Part shown: positions 37,986-49,748 of the stretch, one piece after another | How positions within the stretch are numbered: position 1 is the first letter of the stretch | How the letters are laid out: each line of letters begins with the position of its first letter | NCBI RefSeq assembly: GCF_014117265.1 | Contig: NZ_CP059833.1 | Span: 2,573,069-2,637,068 of the forward strand | Reading direction: 5' to 3' | Origin: Corynebacterium hindlerae | GTDB taxonomy: Bacteria; Actinomycetota; Actinomycetes; Mycobacteriales; Mycobacteriaceae | DNA length: 64,000 nt | The notes under the pieces: generated by a model | The model's database searches: none | The model's input: only the letters and a program-made list of their open reading frames with translations | What the model was told of the DNA's origin: nothing | Translations under genes and position numbers: made by a program

Positions 37986-39222
37986 CTTTCGTCCGCTTCA
38001 TCACGATGAATAGGCTCACCAGGATGAACAGCATCAGCCACAGGTAGCCTGACAAAATAATTTTCTGCAGCACGCTGAAACCAAACATTTCCTCGTGCAA
38101 ATCACCAAAAATCCAGTGCGGCTTAATCTGCAAACAAAACAGCCAGGTGGCACCAGCGCAGATACCAAGCAGCACTGGATTTTTTGGTGTCGCCAGCCAG
38201 CGGTGAATAAGCACCATGGCAAACAGCGGCATCCACACCCAGTGGTGGGACCAAGAGATCGGGGAAATGATCAGCATGAGGCCTGCGTTGACCATGGCGG
38301 CGTCGACAAGCATGTTGCGTTCAAACATCAGCAACATTAGCTTCGAGGCGGCAATGACCGCCACGAGGACGATGATGATCCAGGCGATGTCGATGAGCGT
38401 CTGATGCTGCTGCGCGGCTGCCTCCGACGGCGCCCAACGGGCCAGCATGCCCTTGATGGACTGGTTCGTCATGTACGCCGTGCTCACGCCCGCCTCGTTG
38501 GTCGAGTTCATCTTGAAGATCATGTCGGTGTAGAACTCTTTGGTGGCGGTGAAGCGGAACAGGGCAGTGACAGCTGTGACAAACACGCCAGCGAAACCGG
38601 CCCAGAAAATCGCCTTGAAATCCTTGCGGAGCAGGAAGAACAGGCACAGCGCCACCGGGGTAAGCTTAATCGCCGCAGCAACGCCAATCAGCGTGCCCTG
38701 AGGCAGGAACCGCTTTCGGGGCACCAGATCAAGCACACACAGCGCCAACACCAGCACGTTGATCTGCCCGTAGCTCGCGTTCATCGTATGCGGCTCCGAC
38801 AGCAGCGCAAGCGGCCACATGACGCAAGCGAACGTGAAGGATAGCAGCGGGTTATTTCGGATCAGCGCCCGGGAAATAACGAAGATGCACAGGTAGGTCA
38901 GCAGCGCGGACAGCACAATCACGGACACCGCTGCCACTTTGCCGCTGACCAGTGCGAAGGGACTCAAAATCGCCGCGCCGAACGGCGGGTAGATGAATGG
39001 CAGCCTAATGCCGGCTACTTCGAAGGGCTCAGCATAGAGCGATCTGTTATCCAAAAACGCCCTCGCTCCGGCGCGATACACTTCCATATCGATGTGGTAA
39101 TCCCACAACAGGTAGAAGTGGATAATCTGCCATAAACCGGAGACGAGGGCGGTAACAGATATCGTCCACAGAATTTTCGGAGAAAGTTCCAGGTTGATAG
39201 TGGTGGGGCGAGCCAAAGTCAT
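37969..39222 (-). CDS. GT87-family polyprenol-phosphate mannosyltransferase
   Basis: A 417-residue membrane glycosyltransferase with around ten helices. The first extracytoplasmic loop has the DMEVYRAGARAFLDNRSLY motif, where the acidic residue is catalytic in GT-C enzymes. It is of the DUF2029/GT87 type, which adds alpha-1,2-mannose to lipomannan and lipoarabinomannan outside the membrane (MptC/Rv2181 group). It ends 17 bp inside the convergent DoxX gene. The gene starts 11 bp after the ilvD stop in the same direction and may be cotranscribed with ilvD. Confidence 0.85.
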   Translation of the reverse strand: MTLARPTTINLELSPKILWTISVTALVSGLWQIIHFYLLWDYHIDMEVYRAGARAFLDNRSLYAEPFEVAGIRLPFIYPPFGAAILSPFALVSGKVAAVSVIVLSALLTYLCIFVISRALIRNNPLLSFTFACVMWPLALLSEPHTMNASYGQINVLVLALCVLDLVPRKRFLPQGTLIGVAAAIKLTPVALCLFFLLRKDFKAIFWAGFAGVFVTAVTALFRFTATKEFYTDMIFKMNSTNEAGVSTAYMTNQSIKGMLARWAPSEAAAQQHQTLIDIAWIIIVLVAVIAASKLMLLMFERNMLVDAAMVNAGLMLIISPISWSHHWVWMPLFAMVLIHRWLATPKNPVLLGICAGATWLFCLQIKPHWIFGDLHEEMFGFSVLQKIILSGYLWLMLFILVSLFIVMKRTKVNSAD

Positions 39223-39233
39223 AACGACTTAGT

Positions 39234-41075
39234 CTAGTCCACCCGGCGGACAGCTCCCTTGTCGGCCGACGTTGCCAGCTTCGCGTAGGCGCGCAACGCC
39301 TTGGTGACCTGCCGGTCGCGGTTTCGAGGCTGCCACGGCCGTTCGGAAGCAAGCATGGCTTCACGACGCCGTTCCAGCTCATCCTCGGCCACGTCCACGG
39401 ACAGCTCACGGGTGTGAACGTCAATGGTAACGATGTCCCCGTCCTCGATGAGGCCGATGACACCACCGTGGGCGGCCTCAGGGGAGATGTGGCCTACGGA
39501 CAGCCCGGAGGATCCGCCGGAGAACCGGCCGTCGGTAATCAGCGCGCACTTCTTTCCCAGGCCGGCGCCCTTGAGGAACGCGGTGGGGTGCAGCATCTCC
39601 TGCATGCCCGGACCACCGGAGGGGCCTTCATAGCGCACGACCAGCACCTCGCCGGGCTGGATGGTCTTATTCAGGATCACGGAGACCGCTTCTTCCTGGG
39701 ACTCCACCACGCGGGCGGGGCCGCTGAAGTGCCACAGCTCTTCCTCAATGCCGGCGGCCTTGATGATTGCGCCGTCTGGGGCGATGTTGCCACGCAGCAC
39801 CGCCAGGCCACCGTCCTTGGTGTAGGCGTGCTCGATGTCGCGGATGCAGCCAGTTTCGGCGTCGGTATCAAGCGAGTCCCAGCGGTTGTCCGTGGAGAAC
39901 GCCTCCGTGGTGCGGACCCCGCCCGGAGCAGCATGGAACAAGTCGATAGCCTTGTCTGAGGCGGTTCCAGAACGGATATCCCACTCAGTGAGCCACTGCT
40001 CCAGAGAGTCCGAGTGGACGGCGTGGACATCCTCGTTCAATAGCCCGCCGCGGTACAGCTCACCCAAGATGGCGGGGATACCGCCAGCGCGGTGCACGTC
40101 CTCCATGTGATAGTCGGAGTTCGGGGAGACCTTGGACAGGCAGCCGACCTTCTTGGACAGTGCGTCGATGTCCGCCAGGTCAAAGTCGACCTCGCCCTCC
40201 TGGGCGGCGGCCAGGATGTGGAGCACAGTGTTGGTGGAGCCGCCCATGGCCATGTCCAGGGCCATCGCATTTTCGAAGGCTTTCTTAGTCGCGATGTTGC
40301 GCGGGAGGACGGACTCGTCGCCTTCGCCGTAGTAGCGCTGGGCCAGTTGCACAATCGCCCGGCCAGCTTCCTCAAACAGGGCGCGACGTGCGGCGTGCGT
40401 TGCCAACGTAGAACCGTTGCCCGGCAGGGACAGGCCCAGGGCCTCCGTCAGGCAGTTCATGGAGTTGGCCGTGAACATGCCGGAGCAGGAACCGCAGGTA
40501 GGGCAGGCGGAGCGCTCGACTTCGGTGAGGCCTTGCTCATCGACGCCGTCGTTCGCCGAGGCGGAAATCGCCGTAATTAGATCAGTGGGGGCGTGGGCCA
40601 CGCCGTCCACCACCACGGCCTTGCCGGCCTCCATCGGACCGCCGGAGACAAAGACCACTGGGATGTTCAGCCGCAGCGCAGCATTGAGCATGCCCGGCGT
40701 GATCTTGTCGCAGTTGGAGATGCAGACGAGGGCGTCGGCAGTGTGGGCGTTCACCATGTACTCCACCGAATCGGCGATGATCTCGCGGGACGGGAGAGAG
40801 TACAGCATGCCGCCGTGGCCCATGGCGATGCCGTCGTCAACAGCGATGGTGTGAAATTCTTTCGCCACGCCACCGGCAGCCTCAATGGCCTCGGCGACGA
40901 TCTCGCCCACATTTTTCAGGTGGACGTGGCCTGGGACGAACTGGGTGTAGGAATTGGCAATAGCGATGATCGGCTTGCCAAAGTCATTGTCGCCCATGCC
41001 GGTGGCGCGCCAGAGGGCGCGGGCACCTGCGGCGTTGCGGCCAACGGTAGTTACTTTAGAACGGAGAGGGATCAT
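39234..41075 (-). CDS. ilvD: Dihydroxy-acid dehydratase
   Basis: The 613-residue Fe–S enzyme carries out the fourth common step of valine and isoleucine synthesis. The cluster cysteines are in place in [12 protein letters not shown] (about residue 117–128) and [18 protein letters not shown] (about 188–205). The C-terminal [19 protein letters not shown] block is complete. The ATG at 41075 begins the conserved IPLRSKVTT sequence. It runs opposite to ilvBNC 1 kb away. Confidence 0.97.
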   Translation of the reverse strand: MIPLRSKVTTVGRNAAGARALWRATGMGDNDFGKPIIAIANSYTQFVPGHVHLKNVGEIVAEAIEAAGGVAKEFHTIAVDDGIAMGHGGMLYSLPSREIIADSVEYMVNAHTADALVCISNCDKITPGMLNAALRLNIPVVFVSGGPMEAGKAVVVDGVAHAPTDLITAISASANDGVDEQGLTEVERSACPTCGSCSGMFTANSMNCLTEALGLSLPGNGSTLATHAARRALFEEAGRAIVQLAQRYYGEGDESVLPRNIATKKAFENAMALDMAMGGSTNTVLHILAAAQEGEVDFDLADIDALSKKVGCLSKVSPNSDYHMEDVHRAGGIPAILGELYRGGLLNEDVHAVHSDSLEQWLTEWDIRSGTASDKAIDLFHAAPGGVRTTEAFSTDNRWDSLDTDAETGCIRDIEHAYTKDGGLAVLRGNIAPDGAIIKAAGIEEELWHFSGPARVVESQEEAVSVILNKTIQPGEVLVVRYEGPSGGPGMQEMLHPTAFLKGAGLGKKCALITDGRFSGGSSGLSVGHISPEAAHGGVIGLIEDGDIVTIDVHTRELSVDVAEDELERRREAMLASERPWQPRNRDRQVTKALRAYAKLATSADKGAVRRVD

Positions 41076-41122
41076 GCCGTGATTGCTCTTTTCGATATCG
41101 GTTCGTCCCCGTGCCCGGGTAG

Positions 41123-41608
41123 TTAGACCTCGTCTTTGCGCTTCAAGATCTGGCGGCCATCGCGGTGGTACACAACCACCTTGTCGTGGGCGGCGTCGCG
41201 GCCCGCGGTCAGGGCGTCGACAATGCGCCCCTGCGAGGCAACGCTCAGCTTTGGCAAAGAGTTAAAGGTAACGCCCGGGAGGGAAAACTCTTGTTCGGAT
41301 GAGTTCCGTGCGTAGGCACCACTTCCTGCGAAGCGGATGCCTGCGAAGTCGCCCCACGCCATGGTCTGTGGCTTTTTAAAGGCGTAGTGAGCCGTGATTC
41401 CTGCTTCGTCAACGACGGTCTTGGATTTGATGACCCAGTAAGCGAAGAGGGCTGGGAGTGCGAGGATCCAGAAGAGATACAGTGGCTTCGCTCCGATGAC
41501 CAGCAGGGAAATGAGGGCCATCACGGCCGCGCCGATCAAGTGGGTGCGGTCGGCGTGGAACGTGGTGGCCGTGGGTGCTTGTGGCGCCATTGCGGACTCA
41601 GAACTCAT
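41123..41608 (-). CDS. PH-domain membrane protein (CFP-6-like)
   Basis: The protein has two helices at about residues 24–60 ([16 protein letters not shown] and [17 protein letters not shown]) and a C-terminal bacterial PH-like domain (about 62–150: [11 protein letters not shown] … [12 protein letters not shown]). Similar proteins sit near ilvD in corynebacteria. I choose the ATG at 41608 because TAGAAT ends seven bases before it, a leaderless pattern. ATGs at 41617 and 41626 are alternatives. Its function is unknown and it is perhaps an envelope sensor. Confidence 0.78.
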   Translation of the reverse strand: MSSESAMAPQAPTATTFHADRTHLIGAAVMALISLLVIGAKPLYLFWILALPALFAYWVIKSKTVVDEAGITAHYAFKKPQTMAWGDFAGIRFAGSGAYARNSSEQEFSLPGVTFNSLPKLSVASQGRIVDALTAGRDAAHDKVVVYHRDGRQILKRKDEV

Positions 41609-41814
41609 AGGGGTCATTCTAGGCATGGTGTAGTCCAAAGGAGGTATTCGGGGTTAAGCGGGAGCGCGCAAAAATACTATTTGCGCAGGTCGGTGGGGTA
41701 TTGCTTTTTTAGTGGGGGCAAAAATGAGACAACCGTTTCAAACTGTGAGACAATAACGGGGGTGGGAATGGAACGGTTTTCCCAAAAAAGACTTTCCAAA
41801 CCTGACTGAATGTG

Positions 41815-41820
41815 TAGTAT
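41815..41820 (+). promoter_or_regulatory. -10 box of the ilvBNC leader transcript
   Basis: TAGTAT is followed by six bases and the ATG of the ilv leader peptide at 41827, so transcription probably begins at or near the leader start codon. Confidence 0.6.
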
Positions 41821-41826
41821 CGAGGC

Positions 41827-41874
41827 ATGCACATTATTCGACTTGTAATCGTACGTTCACGGCGCTTGCCGTAG
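41827..41874 (+). CDS. ilvBNC leader peptide (15 aa)
   Basis: The reading frame gives MHIIRLVIVRSRRLP, with six branched-chain codons (Ile, Ile, Leu, Val, Ile, Val) among residues 3–9. It resembles the known leader peptide before ilvB in C. glutamicum. Ribosome stalling at these codons when Ile, Val or Leu is short would prevent the downstream terminator from forming. CGACTTGTA within the leader (41839–41847) pairs perfectly with TACAAGTCG at 41882–41890, forming the pause or protector hairpin. No ribosome binding site is present, and translation is probably leaderless. Confidence 0.85.
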   Translation: MHIIRLVIVRSRRLP

Positions 41875-41904
41875 CGACGCCTACAAGTCGTCCCCAGTCA
41901 AGCG

Positions 41905-41944
41905 CCCTCGACAACACCCACCACAGTGTTGGACGAGGGTTTTG
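41905..41944 (+). terminator. Attenuator terminator of ilvBNC
   Basis: CCCTCG-AC-AACAC pairs with GTGTTGGACGAGGG, followed by TTTT. It lies 30 bases after the leader peptide stop and 112 bases before ilvB, the expected place for transcription attenuation. Confidence 0.85.
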
Positions 41945-42055
41945 ACATTTAAGCCCCATTTAGCCATGTGAATCACCGGCCCCACGGACCGCCACCCCTG
42001 GACACCAGGGTCGGGGAGGAACACTAAATACCCACATACATAAAAGGAGCAAGTC

Positions 42056-43902
42056 GTGACTGAGCCAGGGAAATCCGGTTCGGCCCCGTCGCCAGCGACG
42101 CTGGCGCAGCGGGTGAAAACACAAGCGCCGGAACGAATGACCGGAGCGCAGGCCATTGTCCGTTCCCTCGAAGAACTGGGTGCCGACGTGGTGTTTGGCA
42201 TTCCAGGCGGCGCTGTCCTTCCGCTTTATGACCCGCTGTACTCCTCAACCAAAGTCCGTCACGTGCTCACCCGCCACGAGCAGGGAGCAGGACACGCGGC
42301 CACCGGGTACGCCCAAGCATCAGGCAAGGTCGGCGTGTGCATCGCCACCTCCGGACCCGGCGCCACCAACCTGGTCACGCCGCTTGCCGACGCCATGTTG
42401 GACTCAGTCCCCATCATCGCCATCACTGGCCAGGTGGGAACCAGCTTGCTGGGCACCGACGCATTCCAGGAAGCAGACATCCGTGGCATCACCATCCCAG
42501 TAACCAAGCACAACTTCATGGTTACTGACCCACAGGAAATCCCGGCAGCCATCGCGGAAGCGTTCCACTTGGCGTCGACAGGTCGCCCGGGCCCAATCCT
42601 GGTGGACGTCCCAAAGAACGTCCAGGAAGGCATGATGGATTTCTCCTGGCCTCCTGTGATGGATCTTCCTGGCTACCGTCCGGTCACCACGCCACACGGC
42701 CGCCAGATCGAGGAAGCTGTCCGGATGATCTCCGCAGCACAGCGACCTGTCCTTTATATCGGTGGCGGCGTCATCAAAGCCGACGCCTCCGAGCAACTGC
42801 GCGCATTCGCCGAATACACCGGCATCCCAGTGGTCACCACCCTCATGGCCTTGGGCGCGTTTCCAGACTCTCACCCACAACACATGGGCATGCCGGGCAT
42901 GCATGGCACCGTCCCCGCCGTCGGCGCGATGCAGGGCGCTGACCTGCTCATCACCATCGGCGCGCGTTTCGACGACCGCGTCACCGGACGCCTGGATAGC
43001 TTCGCGCCGGGCGCCAAGGTCATTCACGCTGACATTGACCCGGCGGAGATTGGAAAGATCCGCGAAGTCGCCGTTCCTATCGTCGGTGACGCCGCGGAGG
43101 TCCTCGACGCGTTGCTGGCTGCCTACCAGGCCAACAAGCTGCCGAAGCCTGAGATGACTCAGTGGTGGGCGTACCTCAATAATCTCGTCACTCGTTTCCC
43201 TCGTGGGTACGAGGAGCAGGGCGAAGACATCGTCGAGCCGCAGCTCGTTATCAGCACCTTGTCCAAGGAAGTCGGCCCCGACGCCATCTACTGTGCCGGC
43301 GTGGGCCAGCACCAGATGTGGTCCGCCCAGTTCCTCGACTTGGAGAAGCCACGCACCTGGCTGAACTCTGGTGGCCTGGGCACCATGGGATACTCCATCC
43401 CAGCGGCCATGGGCGCCAAAGCGGCGATGCCGGACAAAGAAGTGTGGGCTATTGACGGTGATGGTTGCTTCCAGATGACCAACCAAGAGCTGGTCACCTG
43501 CGCAGTAGAGGGCTTCCCCATCAAGATCGCGCTGATTAACAACGGCAATCTGGGTATGGTGCGCCAGTGGCAGACCCTGTTCTACGACGGCCGTCACTCA
43601 CACTCCAACTTGGGTGCCCGCGACAACTATCTGCCGGACTTCGTTGGGCTCGCCGAAGCGATGGGCTGCGCGGCATTCCGAGTCACCTGCGATGAAGAAG
43701 TGCTGCCGACGATCCAGAAGGCACGCGAAATCAACGACCGCCCAGTGGTCATCGACTTCATCGTCGGTGAGGACGCTCAGGTGTGGCCGATGGTCGCAGC
43801 CGGACACTCGAACTCGGACATCCAGTACGCCAAGGGGCTGGCGCCGCTGTTTGAGGACGATAGTCCACAAGACGTATCCGAAGTGATTGAAAGGGAACAG
43901 TA

Positions 43903-43903
<1 letters not shown>
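42056..43903 (+). CDS. ilvB: Acetohydroxyacid synthase large subunit
   Basis: The 615-residue TPP enzyme condenses pyruvate with pyruvate or 2-oxobutyrate. The catalytic glutamate E75 is in [15 protein letters not shown], and the TPP-magnesium motif is [14 protein letters not shown] … NNGN. The FAD-binding middle domain is present. The GTG at 42056 has AGGAGC before it. Expression is controlled by the leader peptide and attenuator at 41827–41944. ilvN overlaps its stop by one base. Confidence 0.97.
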
Positions 43904-45455
<1,552 letters not shown>

Positions 45456-45470
45456 TCCATTCCTGAGAAA

Positions 45471-45504
45471 ACACCCGCCTCGCCCGCTGTGGCCCGGCGG
45501 GTGT
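45471..45504 (+). terminator. Hairpin after ilvC
   Basis: ACACCCGCC pairs perfectly with GGCGGGTGT across a 16-base loop, 15 bases past the ilvC stop. Only a short T stretch follows (CCCGTTT). Confidence 0.65.
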
Positions 45505-45545
45505 ACCCGTTTGTGCACTATTGTCGGTAACGAACCGACGAAAGG

Positions 45546-46448
45546 ATGCAAGCGATCGCTGCTACGAAACTGATTCCCGTCCTGTTCGCCGCCGGGCTCG
45601 CGGCGGCCTGTAGTTCGGCAACTCAAGCCCCGGCCCCAGAGCCGACCACCACCGCTGTCACCACACCAGCCGCGCCCGCTCCAAAAATCAACGAGCGGCG
45701 CATGGTCGCCTTGTACGGACACCCGAGCGGGCCGGCGCTGGGGGTGCTGGGGGAGATGTCGCCCGCCGACGCAGCCGCAGAAGCTTCACGACGCGCAGAG
45801 CAGTACCAACAGTTTTCCGCAGAGCCAGTAATCCCCGCGATGGAGATCATCGCGACGGTGGCGTCGGCAAGCCCCGGCCCCGACGGCGACTTTTCCAACG
45901 AGTCTGCCCCGGAGGAGCTGGTTCCTTATATTGACGCGATCACCGCGATCGGTGGCTACGCGATCATTGATCTGCAGCCGGGGCGGGCATCGCTGCTGGA
46001 CCAGGCGAAGCGCTACGAGGAGTTGTTGGCGCGCCCGAATGTCGGGCTGGCATTAGATCCGGAATGGAAGCTGCAGCCGGGGCAGCTGCCGGCGCAGGAA
46101 GTGGGGCACGTGGAGGCCTCAGAGATCAATGACGTCACGGGGTGGCTCGCGGAGTTTACCCGTGCCCGCCAACTGCCTCAGAAAGCGGTGGTGCTGCATC
46201 AATTCCAGGAGCAGATGATCCGGGGGCGGGAAACCCTGGAATTCCACGACGACATCGCCCTGGTGCTGCACGCTGACGGGCATGGCACGCTAGGGGACAA
46301 GCTGGCCACCTGGGATATGGTGCGGCAGGGCCTTGACCCGCGGATTTTGCTGGCGTGGAAGAACTTCCACGATGAAGACACCCCGATGCTCACCCCAGAG
46401 CAGACGATGGGGATTCAGCCGCAACCGCGGCTCATCACCTACCAGTAG
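45546..46448 (+). CDS. Secreted lipoprotein, unknown function
   Basis: The 300-residue protein has a signal peptide ending in a lipobox-like LAAAC (C22), a Thr/Pro/Ala-rich linker (about 25–48) and a conserved domain. That domain has a TIM-barrel-like rhythm: MVALYGHPSGPALGVLGE, YAIIDLQPG, VGLALDPEWKL, VVLHQFQEQM, ILLAWKNFHDE. Actinobacteria carry related proteins of unknown role. Conserved Asp, Glu and His residues at strand ends suggest a hydrolase-like active site, which is inference. It is expressed from its own promoter between ilvC and serA. Confidence 0.78.
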   Translation: MQAIAATKLIPVLFAAGLAAACSSATQAPAPEPTTTAVTTPAAPAPKINERRMVALYGHPSGPALGVLGEMSPADAAAEASRRAEQYQQFSAEPVIPAMEIIATVASASPGPDGDFSNESAPEELVPYIDAITAIGGYAIIDLQPGRASLLDQAKRYEELLARPNVGLALDPEWKLQPGQLPAQEVGHVEASEINDVTGWLAEFTRARQLPQKAVVLHQFQEQMIRGRETLEFHDDIALVLHADGHGTLGDKLATWDMVRQGLDPRILLAWKNFHDEDTPMLTPEQTMGIQPQPRLITYQ

Positions 46449-46626
46449 TTATGCAGCGGAGTGTATAAAGCTACCCCTGTTTTCGTGGGGCGACGGGTTG
46501 GTTTCGGGCATCTATGGCTAAACTATTCAACCAGTTGTCGCCAATGTGTGCCGGTGCCAACCCACCTCACGCCGACGCGGTCGTGCCTGCGTGTCGTGGC
46601 AAATTCCATCATCAGGAGATGTATCC

Positions 46627-48222
46627 GTGGCCTCGAATGACCGTCCTGTAGTTCTTATCGCCGACAAGCTTGCGCAGTCCACCGTTGACGCGCTCGGAGA
46701 TGCTGTTGAAGTTCGCTGGGTAGATGGTCCAAACCGGGCCGAACTCCTCGCTGCTGTACCAGAGGCAGACGCCCTGCTGGTGCGCTCCGCTACCACCGTT
46801 GACGCCGAGGTGCTCGCCGCTGCACCTAACTTGAAAATCGTCGGCCGTGCGGGCGTGGGCTTGGACAACGTTGACATCCAGTCCGCTACCGAGCGTGGCG
46901 TGATGGTGTGCAACGCACCAACCTCCAACATCCACTCCGCATGTGAGCACGCTATCTCTTTGCTGCTGTCCACCGCGCGCCAAATCCCACTGGCAGACGC
47001 TTCGCTGCGTGAGGGCGAGTGGAAGCGCTCTTCCTTCAAGGGCGTGGAGATTTACGGCAAGACCATCGGCATTGTCGGTTTCGGTCACATCGGCCAGCTG
47101 TTTGCCCAGCGCCTGGCTGCCTTCGAGACCACCATCATCGCGTACGACCCTTACGCCAACCCTGCCCGCGCAGCGCAGCTCGGTGTCGAGCTGACTGAGC
47201 TGGAGGATCTGATGTCTCGCGCTGACTTCGTTACCATCCACCTGCCAAAGACCAAGGAAACCGCCGGCATGTTCGACGCCGAGCTGCTGTCCAAGGCAAA
47301 GAAGGGGCAGATCATCATCAACGCCGCCCGCGGCGGCCTCGTCGACGAGCAGGCGCTTGCCGACGCCATCGAATCCGGCCACATCCGCGGCGCAGGTTTT
47401 GACGTCTTCGAGACCGAACCATGCACCGACTCCCCGCTGTACGGCCGCCCAGAAGTTGTGGTCACCCCGCACCTCGGCGCCTCCACCGTCGAAGCGCAGG
47501 ACCGCGCTGGTACCGACGTCGCAGCATCCGTCCTCAAGGCGCTGGCTGGCGAGTTCGTGGCTGACGCCGTGAACGTCTCTGGTGGCCGAGTCGGCGAAGA
47601 AGTTTCCCTGTGGATGGAACTCACCCGCAAGCTGGGATCGGTCGTGGGCCACCTGGCCGATGGCAAGCCAGTTTCCATTGAGGTTGAAGCCCGCGGCGAA
47701 CTGTCCTCCGAGAACGTCGAGGTCCTCGGACTTGCCGCGCTGCGCGGCCTGTTCTCTGGCCAGACCGACCAGCCGGTCACCTTCGTGAACGCCCCACAGC
47801 TCGCTGAGCAGCGCGGCGTCGAGCTGAAGGTCAAGACGGCATCCGAATCCGCAACCCACCGCTCCTCCGTGGTGGTCCGTGCCTTTACCCCAGACGGAGC
47901 GAAGGTTTCTGTGGTGGGCGCGCTCACCGGCCTGGATCGTCAGGAAAAGATTGTCCGCATCAACGGTCGTGGCATCGACATGCGGGCTACGGGCCACAAC
48001 CTGTTCCTGTTCTACCCAGACGCCCCAGGCGCACTGGGTAAAGTTGGCACCCTGCTGGGCGGACAAAACATCAACGTGGAAGCCGCCGCCATGTCCCTGG
48101 ACCAGGAATCCAACGGCGCGATCCTCGTGCTGCGGGTAAACCAGGAAGTCCCAGAAGAGCTGTTCGAGGAAATCGGCGAGTCTCTGGGAGGGGCACGCAA
48201 GTTCCAGCTCGACCTGGACTAG
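46627..48222 (+). CDS. serA: D-3-phosphoglycerate dehydrogenase
   Basis: The 531-residue enzyme commits 3-phosphoglycerate to serine synthesis. The NAD-binding motif is GIVGFGHIGQLFAQRL (about residues 146–161), and the catalytic His–Glu and Arg blocks lie in INAARGGLVDEQAL and TPHLGAST. As in mycobacteria it has the extra intervening domain and a C-terminal ACT domain (LFLFYPDAPGALGKVGTLLGG). The GTG at 46627 has AGGAGAT six bases upstream. A longer in-frame start lacks support. Confidence 0.96.
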   Translation: MASNDRPVVLIADKLAQSTVDALGDAVEVRWVDGPNRAELLAAVPEADALLVRSATTVDAEVLAAAPNLKIVGRAGVGLDNVDIQSATERGVMVCNAPTSNIHSACEHAISLLLSTARQIPLADASLREGEWKRSSFKGVEIYGKTIGIVGFGHIGQLFAQRLAAFETTIIAYDPYANPARAAQLGVELTELEDLMSRADFVTIHLPKTKETAGMFDAELLSKAKKGQIIINAARGGLVDEQALADAIESGHIRGAGFDVFETEPCTDSPLYGRPEVVVTPHLGASTVEAQDRAGTDVAASVLKALAGEFVADAVNVSGGRVGEEVSLWMELTRKLGSVVGHLADGKPVSIEVEARGELSSENVEVLGLAALRGLFSGQTDQPVTFVNAPQLAEQRGVELKVKTASESATHRSSVVVRAFTPDGAKVSVVGALTGLDRQEKIVRINGRGIDMRATGHNLFLFYPDAPGALGKVGTLLGGQNINVEAAAMSLDQESNGAILVLRVNQEVPEELFEEIGESLGGARKFQLDLD

Positions 48223-48247
48223 GCTGTACAGCTTTTACTGGGTTTGT

Positions 48248-48269
48248 GGCCCCTTTTGGGGCCTGTTTT
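48248..48269 (+). terminator. Terminator after serA
   Basis: GGCCCC pairs with GGGGCC around TTTT and is followed by TGTTTTA, 26 bases past the serA stop. Confidence 0.78.
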
Positions 48270-48284
48270 AGGGGCCTCTTTTGG

Positions 48285-48392
48285 GCAAAACCCGGGAAGC
48301 ATAACCCGGGTTTCGGTAACTTTTCAGGCTGCAAATTTGCTATTTGAATGTTTTTCTTCCGAGATCCGAGTTTTGCTTCCCGGGGATCTCGG
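48285..48392. repeat. Dispersed palindromic element, family C, copy 1
   Basis: The ends GCAAAACCCGGGAAGC (48285) and GCTTCCCGGGGATCTCGG (48375-48392) are inverted with respect to each other. Reversed, the whole 108 bp aligns to 60146–60250, including the middle (AAATAGCA … GAAGCCT-like and ACCGAAACCCGGG). It fills part of the 404-bp gap between serA and the CobW gene. Confidence 0.75.
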
Positions 48393-48444
48393 AATCGGGC
48401 ATGTCAGGTGTTGTGGCTGCCGTTTCGTCCCGCTGGAAGCTTGA

Positions 48445-48518
48445 CCCCGACATTACGCCCCCGAGGTTGCTCCAAAAATGCGTCCACGAGCCCGAACTTC
48501 GGGAGGGTAATGTCGGGG
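48445..48518. repeat. 74-bp palindromic element, family A, copy 3 (inverted)
   Basis: The element has the same 12-bp terminal inverted repeat (CCCCGACATTAC / GTAATGTCGGGG) and the same length as copies 1, 2 and 4. It lies in the opposite orientation: the CCCGAACTTCGGG palindrome is at the right end. The loop differs in sequence. Confidence 0.88.
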
Positions 48519-48626
48519 GCAACGCATAAATAACCCAACAAGGCTCCGGCTCTGGCAGCTGGAGCCTCAGCCAAACCAGATAACAGCATTTGCCCCAGTT
48601 GCTAGAAACCTTTACCATTACCACTC

Positions 48627-49700
48627 ATGAAAACAATTCCCGTTACTGTTTTGAGTGGCTTTCTTGGCGCAGGTAAGACGACGTTGCTGAATCATATCCT
48701 CGCGAACCGCGAGGGGCGGAAGATTGCGGTGATCGTCAATGATTTCTCCGAGGTCAACATTGATGCAGCGCTCGTGGAGGGGGAGGGCCAGCTCACGCGC
48801 GGCGAGGATCGCTTCGTGGAGCTGTCCAACGGTTGCATTTGCTGCACGCTGCGCGAGGACCTCATTGAATCGGTGACTGAGCTTGCTAAGACGGGCAAGT
48901 ATGACCACGTGGTCATCGAGTCGACGGGTATTTCCGAGCCGATGCCGGTCGCTGCCACCTTCGACTGGACCTTCGAGGATGGTTTCCGTTTGGGAGACAT
49001 CGCGGCGATTGACTCCATGGTGACCTTGGTCGATGCTTCCTCCTTCCTTCCGATGCTCCGCAAGGGCGAAAAGCTTGCCGACGCCGACCGCGCCGCCACC
49101 GAGGACGATATGCGCACGGTGTCCGACTTGCTGGTGGACCAGGTGGAGTTTGCCGACCTCATTTTGATTACCAAGTCTGATATTGCTGGGGAAACTGAGA
49201 CCGAAAAGGTGATCCAGACGGTGCGGGCTATGAACCCGCGGGCGAAGATTGTCCGCGTCTCTCATGGTGAGGTGGACTTGGAACTGGTGCTGGATTCCCG
49301 GCTCTACAACGAGGCAACCGCCCGCACCTATGAGGGGTTTGCGGAGGAGATGGCTACCCCGCACACCCCGGAGACGGAGGAGTATGGCATTTCCTCCTTC
49401 GTGTTCCGCAGCGATCGCCCGTTTAATAAGGATCGTTTGCTCAAGGCGCTGCGTTCTTCGCGTGGTTTGGTGCGCTCCAAGGGCTTTTGCTGGATCGACA
49501 ATGATGTGACCGTGGTGCAGTCGTGGCAGCAGGCGGGGCCGAATCTGGAGATCCGTCCGGCCGCGCTGTGGGCGCAGGTGGAGCAAACTCCTGGGTCGGA
49601 GATCGTGCTGATTGGTGTGGGCTTTGATCGTGATGCGGTGCGGGAGTCGTTTGAGCAGGCGGTTCTGACGGATAGGGAAGTAGCTGCCATGTTGGGTTGA
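48627..49700 (+). CDS. CobW/COG0523-family metal chaperone GTPase
   Basis: The 357-residue G3E GTPase has Walker [10 protein letters not shown] (residues 11–19), the metal-binding CICC motif (NGCICCTL, about 70–77), ESTG as Walker B, and TKSD for guanine recognition. A C-terminal CobW_C domain begins at about residue 245. Such proteins deliver zinc or cobalt to enzymes and are often induced by zinc shortage. No Zur-type palindrome was recognised upstream. The ATG at 48627 follows the repeat-filled gap and starts the conserved P-loop domain. Its promoter was not identified. Confidence 0.9.
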   Translation: MKTIPVTVLSGFLGAGKTTLLNHILANREGRKIAVIVNDFSEVNIDAALVEGEGQLTRGEDRFVELSNGCICCTLREDLIESVTELAKTGKYDHVVIESTGISEPMPVAATFDWTFEDGFRLGDIAAIDSMVTLVDASSFLPMLRKGEKLADADRAATEDDMRTVSDLLVDQVEFADLILITKSDIAGETETEKVIQTVRAMNPRAKIVRVSHGEVDLELVLDSRLYNEATARTYEGFAEEMATPHTPETEEYGISSFVFRSDRPFNKDRLLKALRSSRGLVRSKGFCWIDNDVTVVQSWQQAGPNLEIRPAALWAQVEQTPGSEIVLIGVGFDRDAVRESFEQAVLTDREVAAMLG

Positions 49701-49707
49701 TTCGTGC

Positions 49708-49735
49708 TACACTCACTTCTATCCCGTGAAGTGAG
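49708..49735 (+). promoter_or_regulatory. leuB promoter with operator-like inverted repeat
   Basis: A -10 hexamer TACACT (49708-49713) is followed by the perfect inverted repeat CTCACTTC-N8-GAAGTGAG (49712-49735), which overlaps the -10 and the likely start site. This position is typical of a repressor site. The known leuB repressor in C. glutamicum is the IclR-type LtbR, but I cannot confirm its motif here. Confidence 0.55.
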
Positions 49736-49748
49736 AAAGGAATCCCAG

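Noticed and set aside
42404..43597. 397-codon open frame on the minus strand
   Set aside because: It lies wholly inside ilvB, which is unambiguous. Long antisense frames are common in GC-rich genes.
49704..49748. Upstream extension of the leuB frame
   Set aside because: It begins before the -10 box and would translate through the operator-like repeat. The ATG at 49749 has a ribosome binding site.
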